Of a DNA stretch of 39,633 nucleotides, positions 6,042-16,100 are shown in pieces. Position numbers and translations under genes: made by a program. This DNA is from an uncultured Lachnospiraceae bacterium (lineage in GTDB: Bacteria > Bacillota > Clostridia > Lachnospirales > Lachnospiraceae). The DNA lies in NCBI GenBank assembly GCA_947385425.1, contig CANDKY010000029.1:1-39633 (forward strand), read 5' to 3'. Numbering within the stretch: the stretch's first letter is position 1; each line of letters begins with the position of its first letter. The notes beneath the pieces were generated by a model. That model was not told where the DNA came from and searched no databases. It saw only the letters and a program-made list of their open reading frames with translations.

Positions 6042-9000
6042 ATGAAGAGTTTGAGGAAATTGGCGGGGATTTCGATCCTCCTTACGTTGGTTTTTATGGT
6101 GATTGCATTGATTCGGTTTCAGAGAGAAGAGGAAATGGCTTTTCTGCCGGATCAGTTCGAACTTTACTATAATGAGGACTGGTTAGTGGTGTCACTGGAC
6201 GGCGCGGCGGCAGCCGGAGGGGAGTGGGAGGAGCATGGCAGGATACAGGAGCTTATCCGGGCAGAATTGGAGGGGGAGGACTGCCGGAAGGAGGATTTGC
6301 CCTATAAAGGGAAATGCGGTGCCGGGGATCTTGTTGTTTATAAAAATATGGTGTCGGGACAGTATGCGGGGCTGACACTTAGTTTTGAAACCGTGGACGC
6401 GAAGGTGCGTGTAGTTTTGGACGGTGAGGTGCTTTACCAGTACGGGTTTGAGGGGGACGGGGAGCCAACCGGAAGAAATAAGAATTTTGCGGAACTGCCA
6501 AAGGAGATTGGGAAGGGGGAATTGTGGATCGAATTGGTATCGCCCCGGCCGGATGCGGCGGCTATACTTGAAAGTGTCATGATCGAGACACGCGACAGAG
6601 TGATTATTGGGGTGTTTGGGAGTAATATCGGTGATATCGGCTGCTGCCTGCTGATTGTGATGATGGCGATTATTATGTTTGTAATTGCTATGATACGGCG
6701 TTATACACGCCAGCCGGCGCGCGGGGAAATCTTTTTGGGGCTGGCCGGGCTGGTTGCCGGTGTGTACTGTTTCATCGGGACAGATACTTTGAGCATATTT
6801 TATGATATCCAGGGGGCATATGAGATGCAGGAGTATCTGGCGCTGCTGGTTCCCCTGTTTCTGGCGTTATATTTTGAACGGAACATGCATGTGGTATACC
6901 CGCGCCGTTTTTTTGTGCTGTTATCGTGTATGAGCCTGCATGCAGTGGTACAGATTTCTTTGCATCTGCTTGGGGTAAAGGATCTGAAGGATATGGGAAA
7001 TGTTTCGGCAGTTGCGGTTGCCGCGGTCTGCCTGGTTGCCATTGCGAGCCTGATACAGTATGATTATGAAAACCGGAGTTACCGGACGGTATTGCCGGTT
7101 TTATCCATGCTTGTGCTTCTGGCCGGGGGGACTGCCAATATGATTCTGAATACTGTATTTGACGGCGCCTATGGGAATGCGGCGGGGCAGTACAGTATGG
7201 CGGTGTTCGGCATTATGATGGCTGTCATGCATATCCTGCAGCTTTCCAAGGAGTACCGGATCAGTTCGGAGGAGAATGCGCAGCTTTTGGAAGAAAAAGT
7301 AAAGATGGTGCAGCGGCAGAATGTGCAGCTCGCCCAGGCAAAGGAGGAAGCGGATACGGCAAAGCATGAGGCTTTGGCGGCAAATGAAGCAAAGGGGAAA
7401 TTTCTGGCGCATATGTCGCATGAGATCCGCACGCCAATCAATGCGGTGCTTGGCATGGATGAGATGATTTTGCGGGAATCCGGGGAAGCGAATATAAAAG
7501 AATATGCCATGGATATCTACATGGCGGGACAGACGCTGCTGACATTGATTAATGATATTCTTGATTTTTCAAAGATAGAGTCCGGCAAGATGGAGATCGT
7601 CCCGGCGGCTTATGATGTAAGCAGCATGATACATGACTTGACCACTATGGCCTGGCAGCGGGCAAAGGACAAAAATATCGGGTTTGTGGTGGAGATAGAC
7701 CGTGAAATCCCTTCCCGCCTGTACGGGGATGACGTGCGTATCCGCCAGGCGCTGACAAATATCCTGACGAACGCGGTGAAGTACACGCATGAAGGGAGTG
7801 TATGGTTCCGTACCGGATGCCGCAGCATGGAGGAGGGGGAAGTGTATCTTGCATTTGAAGTGGAGGATACCGGGATAGGGATGAAGGAAGAAGATTTGCC
7901 GAAACTTTCCGCGGAGTTTGAGAGGATTGAGGAGGACAGGAACCGGAATATTGAGGGGACGGGGCTTGGCATGAGTATTACGATCCAGCTATTGGAGCTG
8001 ATGGGGAGCAGGCTCCATGTGGAGAGCGAGTACGGGAAAGGATCAAAGTTTTCTTTTGAGCTGGGACAGAAGGTGGTTGACGGTACGCCGATTGGGGATT
8101 TCGAGTCACGGGTGCGCCAGGCGGCGGAAGATTACAGCCATAGTACGAAGTTTTATGCGCCGGAGGCAAAGATACTGGTGGTGGACGACAATGCAGTGAA
8201 CCGCAAAGTGCTGCGGAACCTGCTTAAGGGGACACAGGTACAGGTAACGGATGCGGGAAGCGGGGCGGAATGCCTGGAACTGGTACAGAGGAGCCATTTC
8301 GACCTTATTTTTCTGGATCATATGATGCCGGGGATGGACGGGGTGGAAACCCTGCACCGCATGAAAGGGCTTTCCGGTTATCCCTGCCAGGATACCCCGG
8401 TCATAGTACTGACGGCTAACGCGGTGACGGGGGCGAGGGAGAATTATCTGGCGGAAGGGTTTGATGATTTTCTGTCCAAACCGGTTGTCCCGGAAAAGCT
8501 GGAGGGGATGATGCGGAGGATGCTGCCGCAGGAATTGCTGCATACGGGTGTGCCGCAGGGAATGGGCCGGGAGGGAACCGGGCCGCAGGGTTTAGAGGCC
8601 GGGGGAGGCGGGAACCCAGGGGGATCGGTTGGAAAACCCGGGAGTACGGGAAGACAGATTACAGAAGCTGGAAATCCCGGGATGCAGGGGATATGCCCGG
8701 AAGGGGCGGGGCAGGAACGGGATGTGCGGTTTCCTGGGACGGGTGCAGCCTGGGACGGGCCTTCCGGGACGGGTGCGCCGGGAAGACTTCCGGACAATCT
8801 GCCCCAGGTAGATGGGCTGGACTGGAATTATGCATGGCTGCATCTGCCGGATATGGAGCTGCTGGAGTATACGGCCAGAGAGTTTTATGCCCAGCTTGAT
8901 CCGGCGGCGGATAGCCTGGAACAGGCGTATATGCAGATTGCAGAACCGGGGCAGGCGGATCGGTATCGGATTCAGGTGCACGCCATGAAGAGCCTGGCGG

Positions 9001-9413
9001 CAACGTTGGGGATTATTCCTCTGGCAGGTGTTGCAAAAGTATTGGAATATGCGGCGAGGGATGGTAAAATAGATGTGATTATGTCCATGACAGGGGTATT
9101 TCTGGAAGAATGGCGCAGCTACCGGGAGAAACTGCAGGGTGTTTTTGGCATAGGGACGGAGGAAAGGAAAGAGGTGGCCGATTATTCCGTTATGCAGGCG
9201 CTGGTGGAGATGGTGCGGCTCAGTATGCAGGAGATGGACATTGACCAGGCGGATCGGCTCATGGGTGAACTGCAGGCTTATGAGTATCCGGAAGGGATGG
9301 GGCAGGATATCCGCAGGATGGCGGAAGCAGTGATGAATCTGGATCCGGAGGAAACGGAGCGCCTTGCGGGGCTGCTGATTGGCAGGATGGCGGAAGCAGG
9401 AGCGGGGAAATAA
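6042..9413 (+). CDS. Membrane hybrid histidine kinase with receiver and Hpt domains
   Basis: A 1123-residue phosphorelay sensor. In order: TM helix (about residues 7-24), an extracytoplasmic domain (about 28-185), a seven-helix membrane block (about 186-400) in the style of 7TMR-DISM sensors, a coiled coil (about 405-445), HisKA with SHEIRTP (phospho-His460), an HATPase domain with N box near 570 and G boxes DTGIGM and GTGLGM, a receiver (about 706-822, phospho-Asp759, KP motif present), a Gly/Pro-rich linker (about 833-919), and an Hpt-like domain with VHAMKSLAATLG (His980). The ligand is unknown. ATG 6042 follows AGAGGG; an upstream in-frame GTG at 6009 lacks a site. It is followed by a receiver-only protein, the probable phosphoacceptor. 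Confidence 0.93.
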   Translation: MKSLRKLAGISILLTLVFMVIALIRFQREEEMAFLPDQFELYYNEDWLVVSLDGAAAAGGEWEEHGRIQELIRAELEGEDCRKEDLPYKGKCGAGDLVVYKNMVSGQYAGLTLSFETVDAKVRVVLDGEVLYQYGFEGDGEPTGRNKNFAELPKEIGKGELWIELVSPRPDAAAILESVMIETRDRVIIGVFGSNIGDIGCCLLIVMMAIIMFVIAMIRRYTRQPARGEIFLGLAGLVAGVYCFIGTDTLSIFYDIQGAYEMQEYLALLVPLFLALYFERNMHVVYPRRFFVLLSCMSLHAVVQISLHLLGVKDLKDMGNVSAVAVAAVCLVAIASLIQYDYENRSYRTVLPVLSMLVLLAGGTANMILNTVFDGAYGNAAGQYSMAVFGIMMAVMHILQLSKEYRISSEENAQLLEEKVKMVQRQNVQLAQAKEEADTAKHEALAANEAKGKFLAHMSHEIRTPINAVLGMDEMILRESGEANIKEYAMDIYMAGQTLLTLINDILDFSKIESGKMEIVPAAYDVSSMIHDLTTMAWQRAKDKNIGFVVEIDREIPSRLYGDDVRIRQALTNILTNAVKYTHEGSVWFRTGCRSMEEGEVYLAFEVEDTGIGMKEEDLPKLSAEFERIEEDRNRNIEGTGLGMSITIQLLELMGSRLHVESEYGKGSKFSFELGQKVVDGTPIGDFESRVRQAAEDYSHSTKFYAPEAKILVVDDNAVNRKVLRNLLKGTQVQVTDAGSGAECLELVQRSHFDLIFLDHMMPGMDGVETLHRMKGLSGYPCQDTPVIVLTANAVTGARENYLAEGFDDFLSKPVVPEKLEGMMRRMLPQELLHTGVPQGMGREGTGPQGLEAGGGGNPGGSVGKPGSTGRQITEAGNPGMQGICPEGAGQERDVRFPGTGAAWDGPSGTGAPGRLPDNLPQVDGLDWNYAWLHLPDMELLEYTAREFYAQLDPAADSLEQAYMQIAEPGQADRYRIQVHAMKSLAATLGIIPLAGVAKVLEYAARDGKIDVIMSMTGVFLEEWRSYREKLQGVFGIGTEERKEVADYSVMQALVEMVRLSMQEMDIDQADRLMGELQAYEYPEGMGQDIRRMAEAVMNLDPEETERLAGLLIGRMAEAGAGK

Positions 9414-9472
9414 CACAGGCTGTTCCGGAGGAGCGTCTTGCAGACACCGGGGAGTAACAAAGGTTGTTCCGG
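9404..9472 (+). repeat. Imperfect 24-25 bp direct repeat at the kinase 3' end
   Basis: The end of the kinase gene (9404-9428, starting GGGGAAATAACACAGG) is echoed at 9449-9472 (starting GGGGAGTAACAAAGG); both end TGTTCCGG. The second copy lies in the 157-bp spacer before the next gene. This looks like a local duplication. No terminator was seen, so the two genes may be co-transcribed. Confidence 0.6.
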
Positions 9473-9570
9473 CAAAGAGGATTACAGGTGCCGGCAGGCA
9501 GGTTCCCGTCTGCGGGACGGATGGAAAAACAGAAAGGTGAAGCCTGTTTCGGACAGGCAAGGGGTAAGGG

Positions 9571-10341
9571 ATGAAAAGAATTTTATTGATAGGGAAACTT
9601 AACAGTGTGGTGCAGGAAATGAATAAGTTCCTGTCGCAGTTTTTCCATGTACAGTTGTGTTCGGAAAATGCGGGTGTTTTGGAGGGGATGCTCAAAATCG
9701 TAAATCCGGATTTGGTCCTGGTCAGCCTGATTGGGGCTTATGATATTGATACATCCATATTTTTCATGCTGAGCGACCGGTATGCGCAGGTTCCTGTCCT
9801 GACAATCGGCACGAAGGAGGAAAGCAGCGCTTTCTTTAAATATTATGAGGAGAGCCAGTTTGAAAATCTGATCCGCCCGGTGGAAAACACGGTTATTTTG
9901 GGTGCCATATGCAGGAGGCTTGGCCTGGACGGGGAAGCGGTAAAACGGGAGGCATCGGAAGGGAAGAATGAGGAGACGGGGAGGAAGCGAATCCTGGTGG
10001 TGGACGATAACGGTACGGCCCTTCGGATGATGAAGGCCATGCTGGAGGAATATTATGAGGTTGCCGTGGCGGTTTCCGGTGCCCAGGCAATGACTTCGAT
10101 TGGCAAAAAGCGGCCTGATTTGATTCTTTTGGACTATGAAATGCCGGTCTGTGACGGGAAGATGACGTTGGAAATGATCCGGGCGGATGAAGAAATGAAG
10201 GATATACCGGTGGTGTTCCTGACAGCCATAAACGATCGGGCAAATATCGAAGCAGTGCTGAAGCTCAAACCGGCAGGGTATTTCCTGAAGCCTCCTGTGA
10301 AGGACAGGCTGCTGGCGGAAATTGACAGGATATTGAAGTGA
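9571..10341 (+). CDS. Pseudo-receiver plus receiver protein without output domain
   Basis: A 256-residue protein of two CheY-like domains. Residues about 1-120 have the receiver fold pattern but lack key residues: no acidic pair after strand 1 (ILLIGKLN), Ser52 where the phospho-Asp should be (DLVLVSL), and RP in place of KP. Residues about 139-256 are a canonical receiver: VVDDN, phospho-Asp188 in LLDYEMP, LTA, and the KPP lysine. No DNA-binding or enzymatic output domain follows, so it must act by protein contact or as a phosphate sink. It lies directly after the hybrid kinase, whose Hpt domain is the likely donor. Start ATG 9571 follows AGGGG. Confidence 0.85.
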   Translation: MKRILLIGKLNSVVQEMNKFLSQFFHVQLCSENAGVLEGMLKIVNPDLVLVSLIGAYDIDTSIFFMLSDRYAQVPVLTIGTKEESSAFFKYYEESQFENLIRPVENTVILGAICRRLGLDGEAVKREASEGKNEETGRKRILVVDDNGTALRMMKAMLEEYYEVAVAVSGAQAMTSIGKKRPDLILLDYEMPVCDGKMTLEMIRADEEMKDIPVVFLTAINDRANIEAVLKLKPAGYFLKPPVKDRLLAEIDRILK

Positions 10342-10367
10342 TGTTGAAGTAATATTGAAGTGATGTT
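10329..10367 (+). repeat. Short tandem duplication at the receiver gene stop codon
   Basis: The motif ATATTGAAGTGATGTTG, which contains the last codons and stop of the receiver gene, is repeated once just downstream (about 10330-10346 and 10352-10368). The duplicated end restores a look-alike stop region after the real stop at 10339-10341. Confidence 0.6.
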
Positions 10368-10491
10368 GTGCGGCGGGAAAAGTGCAAAAAAATGCCGGAT
10401 AAGCCAAAAGAAATAAGAATAGGGCGAACAGAAAGGCAGGTAAAGAAGCAGCGAAGGAAGCGCTTTTGCCAGAGATACAAATATAACAGCA

Positions 10492-10528
10492 CAAAGTCCC
10501 ACGGATGTTTTATATCCGGGGGATTTTG
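10492..10528 (+). terminator. Probable terminator after the two-component genes
   Basis: CAAAGTCCC (10492-10500) pairs with GGGATTTTG (10520-10528, one G-T) and CGGAT with ATCCG inside it, giving a 14-bp stem with a 7-nt loop. The trailing T content is modest (TATTTG), so efficiency is uncertain. The remaining 10342-10620 sequence holds no credible gene. Confidence 0.5.
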
Positions 10529-10565
10529 TATTTGCAGTATTTATGGATGCGGCGTGATAAAATAT

Positions 10566-10616
10566 TGACTTATAGTCATTATAGAGCTTGTAAAATACCG
10601 TTATGTATTATATAAT
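10566..10616 (+). promoter_or_regulatory. Promoter and palindromic operator candidate of the MMPL exporter
   Basis: TTGTAA (10588-10593) and TATAAT (10611-10616) are 17 bp apart and face the exporter gene 41 bp downstream. Immediately upstream is the perfect palindrome TGACT-TAT-AGTCA (10566-10578), typical in size for a MarR- or TetR-type regulator. No such regulator is encoded in the window, so the binding protein is unknown. Confidence 0.55.
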
Positions 10617-10656
10617 GCATTATGTTATATTTTAGGATGTATGGAGGAGTGGTAAG

Positions 10657-13161
10657 ATGGCAGGACAACCAAAGGGTGGCAGGGAGGAAGGCGGGTTTAT
10701 GGTAAAGGTCGCCACCTTCATTGTGGACAGGAGAAATTTATTTTTCTTATTATTCGGCATTGCCCTTATTTTTTCGGTGGTGTCGATGAATTGGGTCCAG
10801 GTGGAGAATGCGATGTCGGCATATCTGCCGGAAACGACGGAAACGCGCCAGGGCCTTGACCGCATGGAGGAGCAGTTCATTACATATGGTACGGCAAAGG
10901 TTATGGTGACGAACATCCCGTATGCGGAGGCCGAAAAGATCTCTGCGGAACTGGAAGAGCTGGACGCGGTCATTATGTTGACTTTTGACAGTACAACGGA
11001 TCATTATAACAATTTTTCCGCACTGTACGATATTACGTTCGGATATGAGGAGACGGATGAGAGGGCTTTGGAGGCATTGGATGAAGTGGAGGCGATGCTT
11101 GACGGGTATGATATTTTTGTATCCACGTCGATGGGGGATGCGTCGGCCGAGCAGATTGCCAGCGAGATGCAGGTAATCAGTGTGCTGGTGGCGATTGTGG
11201 TGGTTTCCGTGCTTCTTCTGACCTCGGAAACCTGGGCGGAGGTCCCGGTCCTTCTGCTGACTTTCTGTGCGGCGGCATTGATTACGAAGGGGACAAATTT
11301 TATTATGGGGACGATATCTTTCGTGTCCAATTCCGTAACGATAGTGCTGCAGTTGGCATTGTCCATTGACTATGCGGTTATTTTCTGTAACCGGTATAAA
11401 GAGGAGCATCAGAAGCTGCCGACGAGGGAGGCGGATATCGTGGCGCTCAGCAAGGCGATACCGGAGATATCGTCCAGTTCCCTGACGACAGTGGGCGGAT
11501 TGATTGCTATGATGTTTATGCAGTTCGGGATCGGCAGCGATATGGCGCTGTGCCTGATCCGGGCGATCGCGCTCAGCCTTCTGGCGGTCTTTTTGCTGAT
11601 GCCAGGGCTGATTATGCTTTTCGGGAGCGCGATGGATAAGACAAGGCATAAGAGCTTTATACCGAAGATCCCTTTTGTGGGGAAATTTGCCTATGCGACG
11701 AAGCATATTATGCCGCCTTTGTTCCTTGTGCTGATTATTGCGGCTTATTTTGTTTCTTCCAAGTGCCCTTATGTATACGGGTATACGATGATAGAGACGC
11801 CTGTGCAGAGCGACGCTATGATTGTGGATGAGATGATAACGGAAAGCTTCGGCGATTCCAATATGGTGGCGCTGGTGGTGCCGGCAGGTAATTATGATAA
11901 GGAAAAGAAGCTGCTGGAGGAGCTGGATGCGAGGGAGGAAATCGACTATACCATGGGGCTGGCGAATACGGAGGCCATGGACGGGTATATGCTGACGGAT
12001 AAGCTGACGGCAAGGGATTTCTCGGAACTGCTGGAGCTGGATTATGAGATAGCCGAGGTGCTGTATATGGCCTATGCCGTCAACGATGAGAATTACGCGA
12101 AAATCATTAACGGGCTGTCGACATACAGCGTACCTTTGATTGATATGTTTATGTTCCTGTATGACGAGGTGGACGAGGGGTATGTCACCCTGGAAGATGA
12201 TTTGATGGACACGCTGGAAGACGCGCATACCAAAATGCAGATAGCCCTTGACCAGCTCCAGGGTAAGGAATACAGCCGGATGCTGCTGTATTTAAACCTG
12301 CCGGAGGAGGGGGATGAGACATTTGCTTTCCTGGATGAGATACACAGCATTGCAAATAAATATTATGAAGGGACGATATTGATCCCCGGGGAGGCTACCA
12401 GCCAGTATGATCTTTACAAGACGTTCCAGAAGGACAATACGGTGGTAAATGTGGTTTCTATCCTGGCGGTTCTTGTGGTGCTGCTGTTTACCTTTATGTC
12501 CGCCGGGATGCCTGTATTGCTGATTATGGTTATCCAGGGTGTTATCTGGATTAATTTTTCCTTCCCGGCCATACAGCAGAAAAACCTGTTCTTTATGAGT
12601 TACCTGATCGTCAGCTCCATCCAGATGGGCGCGAATATTGACTATGCGATTGTTATTTCCGGGCGGTTTATGGAACTGAAGGATAAGATGGATAAGAAGG
12701 AGGCTATCATAGAGACGATGAACTTTGCCTTCCCGACTATCGTGACGTCCGGTTCCATGCTAGCCCTTGCGGGGATACTGATCGGGCAGATGTCGTCGGA
12801 CGGCGCTATCTGCGGCATTGGGCAGTGTCTGGGGCGCGGGACGATTATGTCCATTGTGATTGTTATGTTTGTTTTGCCGCAGATCCTGCTGCTGGGGGAG
12901 AAAATTATTGATAAGACTTCCTTTGCCGTATCGATTCCGCTGAAACTGGAGAAGAGTTCCGGCCTGATACGGGTGGACGGCCTTGTGCAGGGGCAGATCA
13001 ACGGTACGGTGATTGGGGAGATGCATGGCTTCGTGCGCGGCGATGCAAGCCTGTTTGTAAATATGGGTAAGATGGAGCCGAGGGAGGACGACGGCAGCGA
13101 TCTGGCATTGCTGGTGCAGAAAGAAAAGGCAGGGCAGGAGGCCGGTGCGGAACAGGTATAA
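10657..13161 (+). CDS. RND/MMPL-family membrane exporter
   Basis: An 834-residue transporter of the MMPL/RND superfamily (YdfJ- and MmpL-like). Two homologous halves each hold one TM helix, a large outer-face domain and five clustered helices. The proton-relay-type motifs are visible in both: SIDYAVIFCNRYKEEH in the first and GANIDYAIVISGRFME in the second. Family members export lipids or hydrophobic compounds using the proton gradient; the substrate here is unknown. GGAGGAG at 10643-10649 supports ATG 10657; a second Met at 10699 is possible. The C-terminal 50 residues are hydrophilic. It ends 16 bp before the start of the giant surface-protein gene, suggesting a shared transcript and task. 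Confidence 0.92.
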   Translation: MAGQPKGGREEGGFMVKVATFIVDRRNLFFLLFGIALIFSVVSMNWVQVENAMSAYLPETTETRQGLDRMEEQFITYGTAKVMVTNIPYAEAEKISAELEELDAVIMLTFDSTTDHYNNFSALYDITFGYEETDERALEALDEVEAMLDGYDIFVSTSMGDASAEQIASEMQVISVLVAIVVVSVLLLTSETWAEVPVLLLTFCAAALITKGTNFIMGTISFVSNSVTIVLQLALSIDYAVIFCNRYKEEHQKLPTREADIVALSKAIPEISSSSLTTVGGLIAMMFMQFGIGSDMALCLIRAIALSLLAVFLLMPGLIMLFGSAMDKTRHKSFIPKIPFVGKFAYATKHIMPPLFLVLIIAAYFVSSKCPYVYGYTMIETPVQSDAMIVDEMITESFGDSNMVALVVPAGNYDKEKKLLEELDAREEIDYTMGLANTEAMDGYMLTDKLTARDFSELLELDYEIAEVLYMAYAVNDENYAKIINGLSTYSVPLIDMFMFLYDEVDEGYVTLEDDLMDTLEDAHTKMQIALDQLQGKEYSRMLLYLNLPEEGDETFAFLDEIHSIANKYYEGTILIPGEATSQYDLYKTFQKDNTVVNVVSILAVLVVLLFTFMSAGMPVLLIMVIQGVIWINFSFPAIQQKNLFFMSYLIVSSIQMGANIDYAIVISGRFMELKDKMDKKEAIIETMNFAFPTIVTSGSMLALAGILIGQMSSDGAICGIGQCLGRGTIMSIVIVMFVLPQILLLGEKIIDKTSFAVSIPLKLEKSSGLIRVDGLVQGQINGTVIGEMHGFVRGDASLFVNMGKMEPREDDGSDLALLVQKEKAGQEAGAEQV

Positions 13162-13177
13162 GGCAAGGAGGAGGACA

Positions 13178-16100
13178 ATGATTAAGACAAAGAATAAAAG
13201 ATTTCTTTCCAGGGCGCTGTCTGTCGGCATTGCATTGGCATTGGCCTGCGATATGTTCCCGATGCAGAGCCTGAGGGCGCAGGAAGCGGCAGCGGTAAAA
13301 GAGGAAGGGCAGGAAGGGGAATCCGGGCAGGAAAGCGGGGAAGAGGCGCAGGAAGAGATTGCCCGGGAAGTGATAGAGATACATACAGAGGGAGAGTTCC
13401 TTGCATTTGCGGACAACTGTTTCCTGGATTCCTGGTCTGCCAATAAAGATGTATTTTTATGTGAGGATCTGGATCTGTCGGATGCGGAGTTTGGCGCTGT
13501 TCCTGTCTTCGCGGGGCATTTTGACGGACAGGGGCATACCATATCGGGTTTTTCCTATAGCGGGGACGGATATGTGGCAGGGCTGTTCCGCTATATTGAA
13601 AAAGGCGGCGTGGTAGAAAACCTGAAATTAAAAGGGGAGGTTATCGCGGCGGATGAAAAGGAATGCATCGGCGGCCTGTGCGGTGTGAATTACGGGACAA
13701 TCCGAAGATGTACTTTCCAGGGGACGGTAAGCGGCAGGACGACGGTCGGCGGCCTTGTGGGGGTCAATGAGGGTATAGGCGTGGTGCAGAACAGTTTTTC
13801 CGGCGGACGGGTGACGGGTTATTATGCCACCGGGGGGATGGTAGGCAGGAACCACGGCCTGATATCTTATTGTACAAACCGTTCATGTGTCAATAATGAT
13901 AATGAATGGGTGGAGGAAGATGATGAGATGGGCATGGGGCTGTTCCTGAGCATTAATGTCAGCGGTTCGGGAACGGATCTTTTCAGCGGCGTGGATACCG
14001 GAGGCGTCGCAGGGTATTCGGACGGTACGGTCATCCGATGTATGAATTACGGGCAGATTGGGTATGAACACACGGGGTATAATATCGGCGGGATTGTCGG
14101 CAGGCAGTCCGGCGTACTTTCTTCCTGCACCAACAACGGGACGGTGTACGGCAGGAAGGATGTGGGCGGTATCGTGGGGCAGATGGAGCCTTATATCGAG
14201 GTGGATGAGGCGGAATCGCTGCGCAACGCGGTAAATAAGCTCCATGATCTGATTGCGAAGACGATTGATGATATGCAGGCGGGGAAAAATGTGATCAAAG
14301 GGGATCTGGATCAACTGGCGGCATACAGCGAGGGGGCAACGGACGCCGGGGATGCGCTGGCCGGGCAGATGACGGATTTCGTTGACACAAATATGGATCA
14401 GGTGCAGTCCATGGCGGAACGGCTGGGCCATGTGATGGAAATGCTTCCGGATATTTTTGACGATGTTTACGATGCGGAAGACAGTTTTGCGGATGCAAAC
14501 CGGGCATTGATGGGGATCATGGAGGATCTGAAGGATGCGGGCAATATCGAAGGCGAGTATGTGGAGACGGATTACAACAGGCTTTCGCTGCTGTCAACGG
14601 TGGGCGGGAATATCTTAAGCCTGCAGCATTACCCGCAGGCGGGCGAGACAGTCAATATCGTGGCGGAGCCCAATGACGGGTACGGGCTGCAGGAGATCCG
14701 TGTAATAGACGCCTACGGCGGCGGTGTGGAGGTACAGCAGGAGAGCGGCAGGGCATATACTTTTATCATGCCGGAGCCGAATGTGCGGGTAGAGGCGTAT
14801 TTTGGCTATGAGGGTGAGGAAGGAGATGATCCCGGGGACGGCGGCGACGGGGATGATGCGGACGGCCAGCCAGGGGAAGGTACGGATAAAGACGGTGCCG
14901 GAGACGGGAGCGGAACGGATAAAGACGGTATTGGGGACGGAACAGATGAGGACGGTACAGAGAATGGAATCCCGGGCAGCCCTGTCCTTCCGGACGGCTC
15001 GGACGGCAATGGAGGCGGAGCAGGATCAGGAAACGGAGGCGGGGACGGTTCCGGCATGGGGAACGGCAGTGCGGGAACGGGCGCGGCCGATCCGGACAGC
15101 GGTGCAGGCGGCGGATCCGGAACGCCGGGGAACGGGGCTGGCGGATCCGGCACGGGAAGCGGAAATCCAGGGGGAAGTACGGGCGGAAACGGCGGATCGG
15201 CGGACATTTCCGGTGATCCGGCAGGGAGCGGCACAGGGACGTCAGGCGGTGCAGGAGGCAATACGTCAGACGGCGGCGTGGACGGCGCAGGCGGTTCCGG
15301 CAGTGCGGGAGGAAGCAATAGTGATACGTCCGGGAGTACCGGGGGAAGCGGTACGGATACTTCCGGGAGAGGGGAAGGAAACGGTGCGGATACCCCGGGC
15401 AGTGCCGGAGGGGATAATGCGGGCAATTCCGGCAGTACCGGAGGTAATGACGCGGATAATCCCGGAGGTGCGGGAGGAGGCAGTGCAGATGTACCGGGCA
15501 GCGGGGATGGAAACGGAAGCAGTGCAGGTACAGATAATTCCGGCGGCGCGGCAGGGATTGGAAACGATGCGTCAGACGGCGGGGCAGAAAAGGAAGGGGC
15601 CGCGTCCGGCGGTACACAGGACAGCGGCAGCAATGAGGCGGATAGCGCTCCGGGCGGCGGGGAGGATGTATCCGGCGGTGATGCGCAGGACGGGACGGAT
15701 GCATCTTCCGTGCAGCCAGACAGCCCTTCCGGCGGCAGCGGGGAGGCAGGAGGAGCAGACGGGGGAGACAAAGAGCAGGCATCGGCAGGGCGGCAGGCTG
15801 TCCGGATGGATCGTTTCTGGTATACTCCGGCCCGGCTTTTAAGCGTGGGTATCCGTGTTTCGGAAAGAAAGACGCTGGTGTCCTCGGCCGGCCTGCCGGA
15901 ATCCGGGGCTCAGCCGGGGGATACGGACGGTACGGGAAGTGCCGGGCCGGACAGTACGGACGGCTCAGAGAGTACAGACGGGCCTGGCAGTACGGATAAT
16001 GCGGGAAGTACCGGTAGCACGGACGGTCCAGAAAGTACAGGCGGATTGGACAGTACGGATAATGCGGGAAGTGCCGGCGGCACGGACGGTTCAGGGAGTA

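Noticed and set aside
10750-12228. 492-codon frame antisense to the MMPL exporter
   Set aside because: No domain, His/Arg-rich shadow translation, opposite a clear transporter.
14766-15842. Long frames on both strands through the surface-protein stalk (Arg/Pro-rich or Ser/Pro-rich)
   Set aside because: These arise from the low-complexity GGN-type repeats of the stalk; only the plus frame continues into recognisable domains on both sides.
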